Source of the DNA: Struthio camelus
Taxonomy: Eukaryota; Chordata; Aves; Struthioniformes; Struthionidae
DNA length: 64,000 nt
Direction: 5' to 3'
NCBI RefSeq assembly: GCF_040807025.1
Contig: NC_090945.1
Location: 73,543,088-73,607,087, forward strand
Shown one piece after another: positions 63,911 through 64,000 of the stretch. The notes beneath the pieces were generated by a model, which was given only the letters and a program-made list of their open reading frames with translations, searched no databases and was not told the origin of the DNA. Both the position numbers and the translations under genes were made by a program. Each line of letters starts with the position of its first letter. Position 1 is the first letter of the stretch.

Positions 63911-63976
63911 CTTCTCCTCAATTTCTTTGAGTTGCCGCTTTTGAAGTTCTATTTTATCTTCTAGTTCTCGAATCCG
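63911..63976 (-). CDS. JAKMIP1: JAKMIP1 penultimate coding exon (partial gene, upstream exons outside window)
   Basis: This 66-nt exon encodes 22 residues starting RIRELEDKIELQKRQ and ending KEIEEK. A pyrimidine-rich acceptor ending in CAG precedes it and a GTAAAT donor follows; both edges are phase 0. The peptide matches the C-terminal coiled coil of Janus kinase and microtubule-interacting proteins, which I recall as RIRDLEDKTDIQKRQ followed by KDLEEK in human JAKMIP1. JAKMIP1 (also called Marlin-1) is a neuronal and lymphoid coiled-coil protein that binds TYK2/JAK kinases, GABA-B receptor and microtubules. The family call is secure because the next exon carries the family's unique tail. 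JAKMIP1 is preferred over JAKMIP2 and JAKMIP3 because of the C4orf50-like gene downstream, which in human lies beside JAKMIP1. The rest of the gene lies beyond the right edge. Confidence 0.9.
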
Positions 63977-64000
63977 CTGCAACAAACAAGAAAAACAGAA

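Noticed and set aside
1..64000. Viral, CRISPR, tRNA or rRNA features
   Set aside because: No matching structures or conserved motifs were seen. SINE heads resemble tRNA only through their promoter boxes.

Overview
The window is a stretch of AT-rich, intron-dominated vertebrate nuclear DNA. Coding sequence occurs as short islands with GT-AG splice sites, all on the minus strand. Decayed MIR/CORE-type SINEs are recognisable, and no primate-, rodent- or fish-type repeats were seen. Together these suggest an amniote, most likely a sauropsid (turtle, crocodilian or bird). The species cannot be fixed from the sequence alone.

Two genes lie in tandem on the minus strand, so transcription runs from high to low coordinates. 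At the right edge are the last two coding exons of a JAKMIP-family gene, almost certainly JAKMIP1: a coiled-coil exon at 63911-63976 and a 51-nt terminal exon at 61173-61223 that encodes the hallmark hydrophobic tail FLFLFLFFSLAFILWP. The second gene runs from 56641 down to about 26365. It is a 13-exon gene for a large coiled-coil protein of about 1,490 residues, which I assign to the poorly studied C4orf50 family. The assignment rests mainly on remembered human gene order (JAKMIP1, then C4orf50, then CRMP1, all in one orientation) and on the coiled-coil layout.

The C4orf50-like gene was assembled by hand. Exons 1-11 have good splice sites and fully consistent phases, and encode 1,415 residues. 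A 2,217-nt exon dominates the gene. It has a low-complexity first half and then about 17 units of a 14-residue (double heptad) repeat. Two TQT motifs resemble dynein light chain LC8 docking sites. The 3' end is damaged or unusual: exon 12 is 242 nt where 243 would keep the frame, and exon 13 has an in-frame TGA followed by more than 100 open codons in the same frame, a TAG stop and a poly(A) signal.

The remaining DNA (introns, the 4.5-kb gap between the genes, and 26 kb beyond the second gene) holds SINE remnants, microsatellites, small tandem duplications, two clean inverted repeats and a few weak exon-like islands. I found no rRNA, tRNA, CRISPR array, intact transposon or viral gene. The two genes are neighbours in the same orientation with compatible splice phases. 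A read-through product joining JAKMIP1 to the C4orf50-like protein is therefore formally possible.
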